Below, piece by piece: positions 32,841 through 45,031 of a DNA stretch of 64,000 bases. The stretch's first letter is position 1. Each line of letters starts with the position of its first letter. The notes beneath the pieces were generated by a model. It was not told the DNA's origin. It saw nothing but the letters and a program-made list of their open reading frames with translations, and did no database searches. Origin of the DNA: Heterodera schachtii (Eukaryota; Nematoda; Chromadorea; Rhabditida; Heteroderidae); contig SIJG01000089.1 of NCBI GenBank assembly GCA_023374025.1, positions 1-64,000 on the forward strand. Reading direction: 5' to 3'. A program made the position numbers and the translations under genes.

Positions 32841-35004
32841 CCTCGCCTTAGGAAGAATTTTTTCTTTTGTTTTATAAAGTCGTAAAAACATGTTTATCTG
32901 AGGGTTTTCAGGGTCGTCCTGCTGATCACGAATATGACATCGATTTGTAAAAGTTCTGTCAATTTATTCTAATTTATGTGTAAATCATTGATTTTAGTGG
33001 CCAACCAGCGCAATTTGGATTGATTGAATTGAATTAAACTGATTGAATCGGAGAGAATTTGTCGGTTTTGTACCGGACAGGAAACCAATTCCGTGCGATT
33101 AAACTCGGAATTTCGACCACGGACTCTGCTGAGGGTGCACTTCAGAGAGAAAATTACAGCAATTTAGACATGCTATTTTTTTCTCTCATTTAAATGATCG
33201 ATCCTTTCTCAAATAATTAATTCACTCATTCCGCTGATCGCTGGGCCCGGCACACATCAAAAGTAATTTCTCTGCTCACTCAAAGCAGTGTTTAGTGGCA
33301 CTGTTAAGCGCAAATTGGACAATGTTCAAATTGTCCGAGTTTTCGTCTTCCCACTGAACCATTTGCCCAATTTGGCATCGCTTTAACACCCAAAGCAACT
33401 GTAATTTCACTTTCGCGTTCTTTGCCAATGTCAGCATTTCTTGGGTCAGTGTTTATTCACCAATTCAAATGGCTCAATTGGCGTTGGATTTTGCATTCCA
33501 AAACGAATTTTGTAGCGGGCAAAAGAATTGGTGATGGCACGGAGAAATGCCTAAACAATGGGAAAAGATGAGAAAATCTCTTTTGATTGTCGCCTATTAA
33601 ATTATGAAATTTTATTTTCTTAATAAAAATGAGAAAATGCGGTAAAATAATGGAATACATTTCACCCCTAATTCACCAATGGATTTATTTTGAAGATGGA
33701 AGTGTGAAATACAGAATTACTTGGTAAATCATTATGCAGAAAAATTGTAAGCATTTTTATATATTTTTTTAAATTTTGCTGGAAAATAAAGAGAAAACTT
33801 TAAAACTATCAAATGATGCCACAATTCCCAACAACAAAGAAAAACAAAAAATTCATTATGGATAAATTTGTACGATTTTCCTCAAAAAATTGCGATTCCT
33901 CCGCCGACTCCAACCGTTTACAACCACCAAAATTTGGATTATCCATTGCCAGGCAAGTATTATAACGGATTTGGTCGGTTTGACGATTTAGTCGCACCGT
34001 TTTGGTGGGAAACGGCGTTGGCCGAGGAAATCGCCCCATCATTTGGCCATTACCTTTTTCTTTAAATAAATCCACAATTTTCCACTGCTTTTTGCGCTGG
34101 GTAAACGGAGACAAAGAAATCGGAGCATTTGTGAACAAATATCACTTTACTCTCACATCTCTCCCGCACTCTCTCATTAACATATACACTGTCATCAGCC
34201 GGCCGATAGAAGACTGAAAAACTCGTGAACTATTTCTTCTTTTCTCTGACTTTGCAGCCCAAAAAATGTATTTTTTTTAAGAAATTTAAGAGAATTTTTG
34301 GGCGCCAGCGATACCGATAGGCATGGCCAGGAAAAACGAAAATTTTAACCCTATTGTAAAAGATACGAAAATTGCTAATAGCCTCGCTATTTAATACTGT
34401 AGAAGGCGCTCTGCGGCAAAAAACTTTTATCAGAGGGCAATAAATTTTTAATGGCCTGGAATTTAATAATCTCTTCCTTTTAACTCTATACACATCTCTT
34501 CCCCGTGTTCTTCCTCTGCTTCTCCCTCTTTCACTCTGTGCTCTTCCTTTTCGCTTCTTCGTCCCTTCCTCTTCTCCTCATCCTCTTTTCCGGTCTCTAA
34601 TGACTATTTTTGATGGACGGCCTCACAATAAAAATAAAAACGACATTCAACCATGGTGGAAGTTTGCACATTCATTTTTGTTAGTTAAGAATAAAAGAGA
34701 AACAAAAACTAATTTCTTCGAAGTTCGACAATTTGTATGTCAATTTATAAATAATTAGCCCGTGGTATATGCCATATTTTCGCATATTTTGTGCTATAGA
34801 AAGTTTGCCGTGTCCCGTTAAAGGCGCGAATCCCAAATTATAATTACATTTTCTCAAAGTTCACCAGAAAAATTATTTCTGTTTTGGTTGTGTGACGGGC
34901 GATTAACTCGTTAAAGTAAACGTGCGAGGTTGAACCGAAAAGTGTCTCAGTATCAATAAAAATATTAAAGTTAAATTATACGATTCAAATCGGTATCTAA
35001 AAAA
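32841..35004. repeat. Right arm of the large inverted repeat
   Basis: Reverse complement of 18211-20583, lacking the left arm's insertion. It carries a damaged F-box-family exon (33279-33550) and a pyrimidine-rich tract (34490-34600), the mirror of the left arm's purine tract. Immediately outside is a C-run near 35030. Confidence 0.92.
33279..33550 (-). pseudogene. F-box-family last exon, frameshifted (right arm)
   Basis: Mirror of 19902-20174. It begins AFLRAIT after a TAG acceptor, but an inserted base after PFELV (VNKH then stop) and an extra G before the LKRC signature break the frame. The left-arm copy keeps both positions intact, so these changes came after the arms were formed. Confidence 0.75.
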
Positions 35005-35524
35005 ATTCTCCACCATTGCCATGGGAGCCACCCCCCCCCCCCCACACCATTCAGTTCCATTGCAAATTTTGTATATGCGGGATTTTAATTAATTTAACCA
35101 AATTGAGTATTGAAATGCTTAGAGGCATTTATAGCAATTAACAATGCTTTGTTGTATCGCCTATGTTATTTTTATTTTATAAAAATTTTCTTTAAACAAT
35201 GTTGATATTAATCAACTGAGACGCAGTTGGCCCTTTTACTACTAACAATAAGACGCAGTTGGCCCGTTTCGCCCCAGAAGAAAGACCTCTGTATTTCCAA
35301 TTTTAATCATTATTTTTGGCAAAATGTCCTAAAAAGAGGAAAATTCAATAAATATAATTAATAACATTTTTCAGCTGGAATTTTTTCATTTCTTTCATGA
35401 TTTTCATTAATTTTTTGTTTTTAGATTTATTTCCCATTCATTATAAAAAACGTTTCAACTAAATTATTTTGCCTTTTGTGTGACATCATTCGAAATAAGG
35501 CAAATTGTGCTAATTGCCACAAAA
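35005..35524. other. AT-rich spacer upstream of the F-box-like gene
   Basis: Holds a C-run at about 35029-35044 and a short 'GACGCAGTTGGCCC' phrase present twice (35220, 35252). It could include the promoter of the next gene; no specific signal recognised. Confidence 0.4.
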
Positions 35525-36717
35525 ATGAACCGACGGTAAAAGGATAATTAGAAATATTTTTCATTTGCGCTGATTTATTTTCCACAACCACAATTTCAGT
35601 TGGGTGTGTAACGATGTTTGGATGGACATTTTCCCTCTTTTTGACCGTGCTCAACTCGGCCTCGAATTGGCACTGATTTCGCCACGTTTCAATGCTTTGG
35701 TGGACACGCATTTCGATGGCAAAAGCGCATTAAAAATTTGGAGACAAATCGAAATTCGAAAAGATAAAAATGCTGAAAACCCTACAATATCTGTACGGGT
35801 CGGAGCCGGCATTTTTATGCAATTTCCGTTGCCCGACCGTCCGTTGCCCAGCAAAATTTGTTTTAATGACCTTCGCATTGAGTAATCAAACAAGCAAAAA
35901 AAGCAATTTATTTGTCACTTTTCAGGTACATTGACCAATTCGTCGTCGCTTTTCTTCGTTCCAACAAGAAAATCTTCGACAAAGGCACCAATTTGTATTT
36001 GTTTGTGGGGTCGGCCAAAACCTATGTCCAGCCGATTTGGGATGTTTTTGTCCCTGAAATATTATTGCCCATTTTTGCGCAAAACATTCATTGCTTGGAC
36101 TTTGCAAGTGGTTATCATTTGGACGTTTTGCTTCGCCACACTTCGCCGACTCTTTTTTCCAATCTCAATCAGTTGAATTCAATCGATTCCGGTGGTCTGT
36201 TCCCCGAAGCAATTAGTGAATTTAATGAGTCATCAAATGCAACTGCTCGTCAAATTCTGTCCAAATGGTTGCACACTCCGACAAAAGATGGGCTGCCGAA
36301 ACAATTGTATTGTCGTGATCAAGAAATGTCAGGAACAATAGAATGGCTCAACAACGATTTCAAGGAGGTGAAAGAATTGTCCATTTTTCAATCTTTTATT
36401 TTTCCATTTTTTAGGCATTTCTCCGTGCCACCATTTCCTCTGCCAACTACGAAATTCATTTTTCTTTTCAAACGCCGCCAAAGTCAACAATTGTGCCATT
36501 TGAATTGGTGAACGAAAGGACCAAGGAAAAGCTGACACTGAAGCAAACAAGCGAAAATGAATGGGACAAATGGATAATTAAGCGATGTCAAATTGGGGAG
36601 ACGGCGGCGATTAAATCGAAAAACAAAAATTGGAACATTAGCAATGTCACCTTTGGGCTTTACATTGGTAAAGCTTTGCATTTGATGAGCAACAAAACAC
36701 CATTTTATTTCGTTTAA
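35525..36717 (+). CDS. F-box-like protein of an expanded nematode family
   Basis: Exons 35525-35535, 35600-35881, 35926-36367 and 36415-36717 (345 codons plus stop). Introns are 44-64 bp with GT-AG ends and matching phases; the first exon is only 11 bp. Residues 5-40 (DVWMDIFPLFDRAQLGLELA) look like an F-box, which docks to Skp1 in SCF ubiquitin ligases. The middle has WLHTPTKDGLPKQLYC and the C-terminal part carries IVPFELVNERT and LKRC-type IIKRCQIGE text. I recognise this from large families in cyst nematodes; substrates are unknown. An alternative end by splicing at ACATTG/GTAAAG (about 36668) is possible. Three damaged relatives lie in the window. Confidence 0.82.
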
Positions 36718-37702
36718 GCAATTCAAATTGGGCTTAATTTAGACCGTTTCCGAATTCAAAAGAAGAAGAGCGAAAAAGGGGCGTCTTCTGACAATAAGTG
36801 ATGGGCCCAGCAAAAACAGTGATCAGCAGAAGAAATGAATTAATTAATTGGGAAATGGTCGATCATTATGGCATTATTGCATTGATAAAGGAACCATATG
36901 GAGAAGGACCACAAATTTATGGGAGCCCGGAAAATGCGTCAGTGAAAATTTCATTGTCACAAAAACAAGTTCCTTGGCTTTTAGAGATCACGAATCCGGC
37001 ATCCATTCGGCAAGTTCCAAACCTCGGATCCGAATTCGAACAAAGAGTCTAAATTTTCGAATTTAGCATTTTTGGGTTAAAAAATATTTATATCACTGAT
37101 GCCATTTCCATCTACGCATTTTCCGGTCACTAATTTATGTACTCATAAATAAAACTGATTGGAAAAATTAAAGTGACAATAATTTTGAAATAAGTATAAG
37201 AATTTGAACAAAAAAGCCTCAAAATTTGGAGAGATTTTAAAACCAACTTTTTTGCCAGAAACAATTTGATAAATTTGGGCCATTGTTTCAATTCCTGAGG
37301 TCTTCTCAATAAATAGGAGAAATTTCTGCCGGATTTCAATTGCCTTTTCACCGGTCGAATCTTTTTTTCGGCATTTTCTTTGCTGAAATTCAAAGTATGC
37401 ATTAAAAAGTTAAAAAAGGTCACGAAAAAAGCAACTGTTTAAAATGAACAAAATCAAATAAAAAAAATATTTGTTGGCCAAAGATTTTTGAAAAGCAACT
37501 TTTATGACACAAGTCCTCAAAAAACTTGGCTAATGCCATATAATTATAGTGTTATTTTCAGCCTGATCCCGAATTATTTAAAAAGGTATAAAAAAGTCCA
37601 ATAAAAATGCATATTAGAAGCTTCAAACAAATTGTATAGAACATTTTTAAGTCATTTAAAGTCAGCAGTTTTAATTGATAAAAAAGGAATTCCTTTTTCA
37701 AT
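36718..37702. other. Downstream flank of the F-box-like gene
   Basis: At 36800-36870 the string GGGCCCAGC...GATCAGC...GATCGATCATT also follows the paralogues near 20205 and 38490, so family 3' flanks are conserved. The rest is AT-rich with no supported gene. Confidence 0.5.
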
Positions 37703-38361
37703 TACATTGATCACTCTGTGCTCGGATTTCTCCGTTCCAAAAAGCAAATTTGGGACAGAATGGGCTTCAGTCTGATGATTCTTCCTTCACACAATGCCAA
37801 AGTCAATGTTCAGCTTTTGTCCATGAAATTTGGCCTATTTTTTCGGCAAAGCATTCGCCATTTGCACTTTTCCGGTGCCGATCTTTTGGACAATTTGCGT
37901 CGCCGCATCATCAGCGACAATTCTCACCCAATTGAATACAATCAACTCCGATCATCTGGCGCCCGCCGATGGAATTGGTGATGGTGGGCCAAATGCAACT
38001 GCTGGCCAAGTGTTGGCCAAATGGTTGCACACTCCGAGAAAAGATGACCAACCGAAGCGATTGATTTTCCGTAATTTTAAGGTTTTTGTTTGTGCCCGCA
38101 CTTCTGCCAATTACACTGTTCAATTTGAAATTCTCGCGCCGTCAATTGTGCCATTTGAATTGGTGAATGATCGGAGCAATGAAAATCTGACACCGACAAA
38201 TGAATGCTCTTTCGGCCGAGTCCATTAGTCGTTGGCTGTTGAAGCGATGCCCAAATTGTTGGGGGGACGGCGGCGGCGGTTAAATGGGAAGCGAAAATTC
38301 GGATACCAATTTAAACTGTGTCCAATTTGCGTTGCGTTTTTACAAAAGTTGCATTGGGTAA
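37703..38361 (+). pseudogene. Broken F-box-family paralogue
   Basis: Reads YIDHSVLGFLRSKKQIW, then in another frame TQLNTINSDHLAPADG and VLAKWLHTPRKDDQPKRL, then SANYTVQFEI, IVPFELVNDRS, and in further frames SISRWLLKRC and QFALRFYKSC. At least three frame changes occur (near 37920, 38205 and 38265). The acceptor expected before YID has become CAAT instead of CAGG. F-box exons are not seen upstream. The 3' flank is shared with the intact gene. Confidence 0.8.
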
Positions 38362-41351
38362 GTGCAAAGCAGTGAATCAATGGCATTTTGCCATTGCTAA
38401 ATTTATTTTCATCAAATTAAATTGCATTTAATTTTAGGCCATTATCTCCACCAGATTAAAGTGACGAAAAAATGTTCTCGAGTCACGCGGGGCCAAGCAG
38501 TGATCAGCGGAATGAATGAATGAATTATTATTTGAGAATGATCGATTCTTTTTTGAATTATTAATTGAAATTGAATCAGTTTTTCTTGTGTTATGGGCCT
38601 GATAAATCATTCAATCACAGCTCATATGCACGAATCTTGCTTAAAGATAATGATGAAAATTTAAGTTTTTTGCTAACTAAAATAAAATAATTTATTGAAT
38701 TGAAAATTCACAATAAAAAATACCATTTATTCAAACAAATTGCGCATTCGAACATAAAAATGGCCAAATTCTAGCTGTTGCCAATTTTTAGTCATAATTT
38801 AGCAATCCTGCGGGATAACCCCGCAAATCCCGCAATTTCCAAAATGCGGGATCGCGGACTGGGATCCGCAAAATCCCGCGCGGGAGCCCCGGGGATGGAT
38901 GTCATACCAAAAATGGGCAACACTTTGTTTCAGCATTTTTTGGGAGGTATTGTAATTGAAAAAAACGCAATGTGAGGGTTTTTATGGCGACATGAAATTT
39001 GGGTACCAGAGGGATTTCAAAAAAAAATAAAACAAAATAAAGATGTAAAATGTTATATAAATCTTGAAAAATTTAGTAAATTTTATAAACCTTTTGCTGA
39101 AAAATTTATATTTTCTTGAAAATTAAAAAATTTAAGTATGGAAAACTGGCAATCTTATCATTTATTCAATTCTTACAGCTGTTTTAACGTTGAGTTAAAT
39201 GTGTACTAGTTTCTGTTTGGACTGAAACCTGAATACCCGACTTATTTGGGCCCAAAATATCAAGAATCCGTCAAATTTGTTAAACTCATAAAATTTTAAT
39301 TCTTGAACAGACTGAGCCTTGTACAAATAATACATTTATATGACATTAATATCGAATGAATTTTAATGAGTGTAAAGAAAAATAAGCATGGTCAATTGAG
39401 TGGAATTCGAAAAAAATTTTCGATTCCTAAATTGATTAGAATTTATTATGCTTTTAAATAGATGGTTGCAATATTTAGACAATTAAAAACATTTTTATTT
39501 TTTCAAATCCTTAATTTGGTGTCCAAACTTCCCGGTGCATAAATTTCTTGTGCCTAAACTTCCTGGTTCCCAAACTTTTCCCCGCGGTTTTTATTAATAT
39601 TTTTTTCTTGGGTACTGAATTTTCGTAAGATTTAAAACCAAAATGGTTCCGGGCAAATTTTCCCGCGACGCAGTGGGGGGGGGGGGGGGTGAGGGAGGGG
39701 TTGCATTGGACAATTATTGAATGAACGGCAAAATGGGGGGGGGGGGAAGCGGCCGGGGTGGGTGGGTCATTTTTGTTCTTTGTTTCTCTTCGCGTTCTTT
39801 CTCAGTCTCTCATTTAGCGTCTCAAATTGATTTATGTTCTTATCACTTTTTGTAATTAATTTTTATTTTTTCCTATATTTTGACCCGTTTATTTTTTTGC
39901 ATATTTTTGTTTCATTTTACATCTTTTTAAATTAATCCATTGCCAACCGATTTTTTATGCGTTCAATTTCCCAGCTTAATTAAAAATAACATAACATTTT
40001 GCCTTTCCATAATATTAAAGAGTAAAATTAATATTTTTGCACTTTTATTTTAATTCAAAGTAATTTTTATTCAATCCAAAAGACTGATGTTGATCGGTTT
40101 AACAATTTAAAAATCATTTTTAAAATCACCTTTTAAAGAACATTCAATTTATCAGTCGCTTTATGTCGGCCCTGCCTTAATTTAATTAAATTTTATAATT
40201 TTAAAATAAATTTTAAATTTTCATCTCCACCTTGCTTGTCCCCTCCTCCGCACTGCTCAATTAAGTTTCCCTCTTCTTCTTCCCTTTCAATTTTTTCTTG
40301 CACTTTTCCCCGTCTTCCGCTCTCTTCTTTCTCTGCCCCTCTCTCTTTCTCTGTCCTACCCCTCGCTCACTTTTGCTCGCAGTACTGTAGGCCACTACAG
40401 ACTGTGCCAGTGCAGCCCTCTCTTTTGCCCCAATAATTCCGCTTTATTTTTTATTTATTTTTACTTTCATTTCTGTACAAATTTACAATAAATTAAATGA
40501 GCGTAAAGCCTTTTTCCAGCGCATTTAGGAAAAACCCAAAAGTATTTTTTCCGGCTGTGAGCCCCATTTATCTGCCTCCAACTTATAACTCTAAAAAGGA
40601 ACTTAAAAAATGTTGACCATTTTTTGAACAAAACCTATAAGAAATCATCTAAAACTTTAAATGCGGGATTTTCGGGACTAATCCTGCGGGATCCCATCCT
40701 GCAAAAATTTTGAGTTTCAATCTCGCAGCTTAATCCGCTAATTTGAAATTTCAGAGCCTATCTCGCTTCTACCGTTTTTGATTTTCCATATTAAAACAAA
40801 TGCTACTATTTGGGAATTTCGTCACTCTTTTTGATTTTTTGGGAACTTTCTTTAAAAAAATGCAGTAACATGAAAAATACGCCCCTAAGACTTAAACTTC
40901 GGAAAAGCCCAAATTGTCGGTTCCAAATTGTAACCAATTGCTCCCTTTTACAAATAACCCCTCTCACTACTCGCGGCGTCGAGCGTCTTATTCGATTTAC
41001 AAGTTTATTCTTGTCGAAAAAATATGAGCTTTAATTGGGAAACTCGCAAAATCTACTTAATAAGGGTGAAGCAATCGGCTGGTTCAGCAAGCCCAATTTG
41101 CACATCGGAAATTTAAATGGGTGGGGTTTCATCAATTTCCTTCTCTTCCCAATAGGCTTTCGTCATTCGCCGCCTTTTTTTGTTCATACCAAGGGCGTAC
41201 TCCTTTGACCTTTTATGCTTAACATTGAGGCTTTTGTTGAGTCTATACAAGAAGTTGTTTTGATTATTTTTCTGGCTTATTCAACCAATTATTTTTCACA
41301 CTAGATTTTCGAATCTTTGTTAACGAATTTTTGATTATGTAGGAAATATAA
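38362..41351. other. Gene-poor stretch with repeat remnants
   Basis: Contains GCGGGAT-family remnants at about 38800-38895 and 40655-40750, G-runs at about 39674-39750, and a long pyrimidine tract at about 40226-40435. The tract gives an artificial Ser/Pro frame. A microhomology-rich AT background fills the rest. No gene supported. Confidence 0.5.
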
Positions 41352-42953
41352 ATGGATTCGATGCCCAGAGATTTTTTTGACATAGAGAAGCAACAACGAA
41401 TACAACGCGGAACCGAAGCACAACGCGCAAGGCACATGGAAAGGTCGGCGTCAGCAATGCCCTTCAAAAAGGATGTGGAATATTTGGTTTTTGCACAACA
41501 TCGCCAACAATTAAGAACTTTCAATTGAAGTGAGTTACTGGCATTTAATAAATTATTTAAAAGGGAAATGAAAAAAATATTGGTGAAATATGGAAAAACG
41601 CTGAAAAGGCATAAAATTCCAAAAATCGACAAATTTTCCTAAAATCGGATTTCGATTTTATAAAATCATAAAACAAACTAAATTTGGACAAAGGCGACGA
41701 ATTTTATTTAATCAAAAAATGGTTATTTACTATTTTAAGGAAATATTTTTGTTTTTATTGTGGTTCTCATCCCTTTTTGCGTTTTAAGAAGCTGATGAAG
41801 CTGCATTGGAACATAATGGAGATGGAAGAGCCTGGCAGTGAGATTGGAGGCCAAATTCGCACTTCAGAAGTCAACTTGACGGGGAGCCGAAGCTACACTC
41901 TGACCATGTGCTAGGCAAGTGATCGCGATCCCATAATAATAACTTAAATAGTATAAAAAGACAAAAATGGACAAATTTAAATTTTGGTAAAACACCGAAA
42001 AAATCATTTTATTAAAGTATTCATAGAATTAATTATTTAATGCAGAAATTACATGTTTTCAACAACAAAATAAACCATTTAATTTTTTTTGGCCCAAGTA
42101 TAATTTTTTTATCAAATTATTTTTTTAGGAGCAAAAACTTGTGCCTTTCATTTTTGTACAAAAAAATTTTTCGACCGCTATTTAAATGCCTTTTGGTATT
42201 TTATTATATTTTTCGCAAAAATACAGCATTACTAATTAAATTTTTTTTGAGTTGGGCGCTTTAAAATTGCTAAAAACTTGATGAGAATATTTTCAAATGG
42301 ACTGCAACGATTTGTCTCTTGGTTCAACAGCGAGGTATGGACAACTCAACATATGTACCTTTTTGCGGTGAATGCGCACTTTACTCTGGTAAAACTTGTT
42401 TAATTTTTTGAAAAAGCAAATTTTTAACTTTGTCTTCAAATTTAAAGACAAAATTCCACCCTTTGAAACTTTTTACCATTTTGCCATTACATTTTTCGCG
42501 CCCTATTTGCTGTTTTTGTGCAAAAAACTATAAATCTTTCTTAGGGTTATCGGATGGATTTGTTTGCCAAAACCTGCCAAAACAATTTTTGAAAATCATT
42601 GTTTTATTTATATTAAGGGTCAGGTTTGAATCTACCCCGTGAAAAATATGATTTTAAAAACATTTTTGTTTTTGCCAAAGAAATATTGAAATTACGAACT
42701 TAATTTAAGAAACGCTTACCAATTTTTTAAATTTCTTATTTTCATAGAGTGTGATCCATCCGGCAGAGGACGGCAACGGGAGACTCTGCCGTTTGTTGAT
42801 CAATTTGATCCTCAAACTTGTGGCCTCCCGCGCATCACGTTCTCCGAGGATTGGAGAACTCAATATTACAATGTTTTCGTCTGGGCCAACTTTGAACCTT
42901 TTGCGCAACAAATTGAAGACCTCGTGGAAAAAAAAGAAGAAAAAATAAATTAG
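41352..42953 (+). pseudogene. Broken Fic-domain gene (locus 2), variant catalytic motif
   Basis: A possible first exon (41352-41528) encodes a 58-codon basic frame of uncertain relation. Exon 41789-41914 reads KLMKLHWNIM and GGQIRTSEVNLTGS, the Fic lead-in. An exon ending 42388 at CTG/GTAAAA reads FVSWFNSE and FAVNAHFTL. After TCATAG the last exon (42748-42953) reads IHPAEDGNGRLCRLLINLIL: the catalytic His is kept, but the usual Phe of HPF is Ala. Just after, at about 42817-42819, the frame shifts; the other frame reads GLPRITFSEDW and FEPFAQQIEDL, the expected C-terminal helix. A stop ends the 41914 frame. Exon 2 ends TAG/GCAAGT, a GC-type donor. Decayed, intron-bearing copy. Confidence 0.75.
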
Positions 42954-43887
42954 GATTTTTCCGATAAATGTATCAATTTTAAATTGAATAATTTTTATTA
43001 TTGTTTTGATGTTAAATTACTTATCTCTATTTTGTTTTACCACGATAAAGTTTAATTCAAAATGAACAAAAAAAAAGCAAATAAAAAAGCTTTTTTTTTC
43101 TTTCCCCCGTAGAACCATCAAAAACATTAGGGCAAGGATTTTAAACTAATTTATTAGAAATTGAAAAAATGTGAGACTTTGCACCAGAGATTTTTGTGAA
43201 TTTGGTTGATTTTTAAATAGTGAACTAAAATTTAAAATTAAATAAAATATTCCTGTCCGTCGTAAAATAATTATTTCAATTTCTGTAAGAATTAATCATA
43301 GCCATGTTATGTATGAGGCCAACAACAAGAAAAAGATTGGAAAGAAGGTAAAGAAACTGAAGAGAAGCCAAATTTTCATACTTTATTAAGCCAAAAAAGT
43401 GCAAAATAGGTGCTAAAAATTGGAAAGCTTCAATGTCTTTATGCAAAAAAAATCCCAAAAGTGACTAAATTTTTTTTCAATTTCTCCCGCACAACTGCAA
43501 CTTTGTCAAAAAAATAAATAATAAATATTGGAGAAGCATTTTTGCGAAAATTTTTCATTTCCTAGGGGGTATATTTTCTGAAATAATGGTCTGTTTTTAA
43601 GGTTATATTTTTCTGAAATTTTAGGATCGATTCTTAGGGTTGTATTTTTCGTTTTATTGCAATTTTTATGAAATTGTTGGAAAATGCCAAAATAGGTGCC
43701 ACCTCCGTTTTATGTGTTTTTAAGTGCTAGAAAGTCGTTCTAAATCGAAAATTGTTCGGGGAAAAGGTGATTTCGTGCTTCTCTCGTCAAGTATTATTTA
43801 AAACATGTTGGATTTTTCAGGGCGCTGAATATAAATTCGAAATCCAGAGCTGAAACCAGAAAAGGAGTACAATCACAAAAGATTTTT
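42954..43887. repeat. Copy of the NPRL2 3' flank and AT-rich spacer
   Basis: The phrase TTTCTTTCCCCCGTAGAACC with AGGGCAAGGATTTT at 43098-43143 matches 45206-45253, and the flanking TTTCAATTTCTGTAAG also matches (43275, 45283). In the second place this is the sequence downstream of the NPRL2 stop. A small hydrophobic frame at 43276-43458 (minus) has little support. Confidence 0.7.
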
Positions 43888-43895
43888 GTTGTGCC

Positions 43896-44329
43896 GGTAA
43901 TAGTGGAGAATCTGGGCTCCACCAAAATTTTTTTTTCTGCTATGAAAAGATCAACCCGCGGGTTTTCGGGGTTTCTGATCACGAATCTGATATCAGATTT
44001 GCAAAAATCATAGATTTTCGAAATTTGATCAATATGATCAAATTTTCTTAAATTAAGCAAACATTGACATTGAGATGATCATAGAACAAACACCCAAAAA
44101 ATAAACAATCAACTTTTAACACCCAGTCAATTCTTAATTTAAGAAAATTTGATCATATTGATCAAATTTGGAAAAATATATGATTTTCAAAATCACTGAT
44201 AAAATCAATGATTTTTGCAAATCTGATATCAGATTCATGATCAGAAGCCCCGAAAACCCCCGGGTTGATCTTTTCATAGCAGAAAAAAAAAATTTTTTTT
44301 TGGTGGAGCCCAGATTCTCCACTATTACC
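43896..44329. mobile_element. Long palindromic element, 8 bp target duplication
   Basis: GGTAATAGTGGAGAATCTGG at the left mirrors CCAGATTCTCCACTATTACC at the right. The mirror continues inward through CTGATATCAG and ATTGATCA for about 190 bp per arm, leaving a short loop near 44075-44120. Flanks are GTTGTGCC on both sides. It could fold almost completely. No coding capacity. Confidence 0.95.
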
Positions 44330-44361
44330 GTTGTGCCATAATAAACTGGGCTGCTGATTAT

Positions 44362-45031
44362 TAGGGCTGGTAATTATATGCACATAAAATCTTAAAATAT
44401 GCGCATAAAATATGCACCAAAAATGGCAAAATATGCACCAAAAATGGCAAAATATGCACATAAAAAGTGAAAAATATGCACATAAAATTTCCAAATTGAG
44501 GGTGTATTTTCTCAAAATTTTTATAATTCGCTAAATGCAAAGTAAAACTTACAAAAATTGCTAAAATATGGTATTAAAAATCTTTTAGAAGAAAAAAAAA
44601 CACGATACAGCTTAAAATTTACTCATTTTAGCGAAAAATCAACCCAAAAAGCGAAATTTTGCTTTTTTGCTTATTTTTGACACAAATTTAACAATTTTGA
44701 AAAAAATTAATTTTATTAAATATTTTTCGTGAAAATTTTGCTAAATAATTATTTTTTTTGGAAAATTTTCCGGTTTTTGAGGGGTCAAAAAGGCCAATTT
44801 GTCTGTTTGGGGCCATTTTATTAGAGGTTTTTTGGAAAAATGCCAAAATATGCACGAAATGCCAAAATATGCACAAATATGCACATAAATCGCGAAATAT
44901 GCACAAATATGCATATGGAAATACAGCCTAGAAGCTTCAAAAGAAGCTAAAAACATGTTTTTCGTGCGTTTCAGGCCTCCCACAGTCCAGGAAAAAAATA
45001 TGCATGTGCATATAATTAATTACCAGCCCTA
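44362..45031. mobile_element. Non-autonomous hAT-type element, 'AAATATGCACATAAA' interior
   Basis: Ends TAGGGCTGGTAATTA and TAATTACCAGCCCTA are inverted repeats. Flanks are CTGATTAT on both sides (44354-44361 and 45032-45039). The word AAATATGCACATAAA recurs near both ends. It sits about 30 bp from the preceding palindromic element. Confidence 0.95.

Noticed and set aside
40226..40436. Ser/Pro-rich coding frame
   Set aside because: Produced by a CT-rich low-complexity tract; no codon structure or homology.
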